Source: Ruminococcaceae bacterium UBA7135 (GTDB lineage: Bacteria; Bacillota; Clostridia; Oscillospirales; Ruminococcaceae). Taken from it: DNA of 5,062 nt. Made by a program: the position numbers and the translations under genes. Shown here one piece after another: positions 4,657-5,062 of the stretch. Every line of letters starts with the position of its first letter. Position 1 is the first letter of the stretch. The notes below the pieces were generated by a model. That model did no database searches. It had not been told where the DNA came from and saw only the letters and a list, made by a program, of their open reading frames with translations. The DNA lies in the NCBI GenBank assembly GCA_002492075.1, contig DKXD01000084.1, forward strand, positions 1-5,062, in the 5' to 3' direction.

Positions 4657-5062
4657 AATAAACGTACTCCAACAGCTCTCGAACCGCGAAAAGGGTGCTG
4701 TCAACGGCAATTTTTTCATACTCCCTTAAAATCTCAACGACCCTTTCCCTCTCTGGGATAGTTTTCCCATAGTACGGATCAAAATACCCGTCAAGACAGA
4801 ACAGCAAACTGCTTCGCGCCTTGAAACCGCCGTTTTCCAGCACCCCGGCAATAGCCGCCGCGCCGCTTTCGGCTATGCGTATTTCAGTTTCTCCATACTC
4901 GGTATGACGCGGATAGTACTTTGTATAGCGGTTATCCGTGACCGTAACGCCGCCAATCTCACAGCACAGAGTGCCGCCGTTCGGAAAAAAGCCCTGCGCC
5001 TTGTAAAAACGCTCGGCGCGTTCGTTGCCCTCAAGAACGTACAAATACACGTCATCAAATCC
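4655..5062 (-). CDS. GNAT acetyltransferase (partial) with C-terminal extension
   Basis: This is the 3' part of a gene cut by the right window edge; 135 residues are visible and the reading frame stays open to base 5062, so no start is in the window (the GTG at 5048-5050 is internal). Residues 1-25 (GFDDVYLYVLEGNERAERFY to KAQGF) match the last conserved block of the Gcn5-related N-acetyltransferase fold, where LxVLxxNxxAxxFYxxxGF packs near acetyl-CoA. GGVTVTDNRYTK (37-48) is the usual final strand. The acetyl-CoA-binding motif A is expected outside the window. About 87 residues then follow (49-135) that I do not recognise: a strand-like TEIRI, a helix AAAIAGVLENGG, LLFCLDGYFDPYYG, and helices around ERERVVEILREYEK and FAVRELLEYV. 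There is no internal Met, so this looks like a fused domain. It is the first visible gene of the operon, 10 bases before the SUKH gene. Substrate unknown. Confidence 0.82.
   Translation of the reverse strand, partial: GFDDVYLYVLEGNERAERFYKAQGFFPNGGTLCCEIGGVTVTDNRYTKYYPRHTEYGETEIRIAESGAAAIAGVLENGGFKARSSLLFCLDGYFDPYYGKTIPERERVVEILREYEKIAVDSTLFAVRELLEYVY

Noticed and set aside
4645..4719. N-terminal extension of the SUKH protein by 25 residues
   Set aside because: It would overlap the acetyltransferase gene by 65 bases and ignores the perfect AGGAGG before the shorter start.
4873..5058. Minus-strand frame of 61 codons overlapping the acetyltransferase gene
   Set aside because: It is out of frame with the GNAT motif sequence and is Arg/Ala-rich, as expected for a shadow frame.

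Overview
The window looks like chromosomal DNA from a spore-forming Firmicute, most likely an anaerobic member of the class Clostridia. The main evidence is the C-terminal end of the spore-coat ATPase SpoIVA at the left edge. Strong AGGAGG-type ribosome binding sites, TTGACA/TATAAT promoters and short spacers fit this. The genus cannot be named from the sequence alone.

Layout, left to right. (1) Bases 1-247 (+) are the last 81 codons of spoIVA, followed by a 9-bp stem-loop terminator. (2) A near-consensus sigma-A promoter at 325-353 drives a monocistronic Fur-family gene (429-821, +). Its ligand residues match the peroxide sensor PerR position for position, and a Per-box-like palindrome overlaps the -10 element, which suggests autorepression. 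(3) A GC-rich hairpin at 827-853 sits between the convergent perR and putP genes and probably terminates both. (4) putP (861-2426, -) is a full-length Na+/proline symporter with its own promoter at 2458-2486. (5) A 15-bp hairpin at 2524-2556, sharing an 11-base arm with the 827-853 hairpin, marks the end of a four-gene operon that fills the rest of the window on the minus strand. In transcription order it encodes a GNAT acetyltransferase with an unrecognised C-terminal extension (cut by the window edge), a SUKH (SMI1/KNR4-like) protein, a small flavodoxin and a sugar-phosphate-type nucleotidyltransferase. Spacers are 10, 3 and 17 bases.

How the parts relate. spoIVA, perR and putP are independent transcription units with separate roles: spore coat, peroxide response and proline uptake. 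The minus-strand operon is tightly packed, with ribosome binding sites overlapping the upstream stop or lying in the upstream coding end, but its four products do not form a pathway I recognise.

I found no mobile element, CRISPR array, tRNA or rRNA, and no complete system that I can call new. The points most worth following are the GNAT C-terminal extension, the unusual operon composition, the probable PerR autoregulatory site and the repeated GC-rich hairpin.
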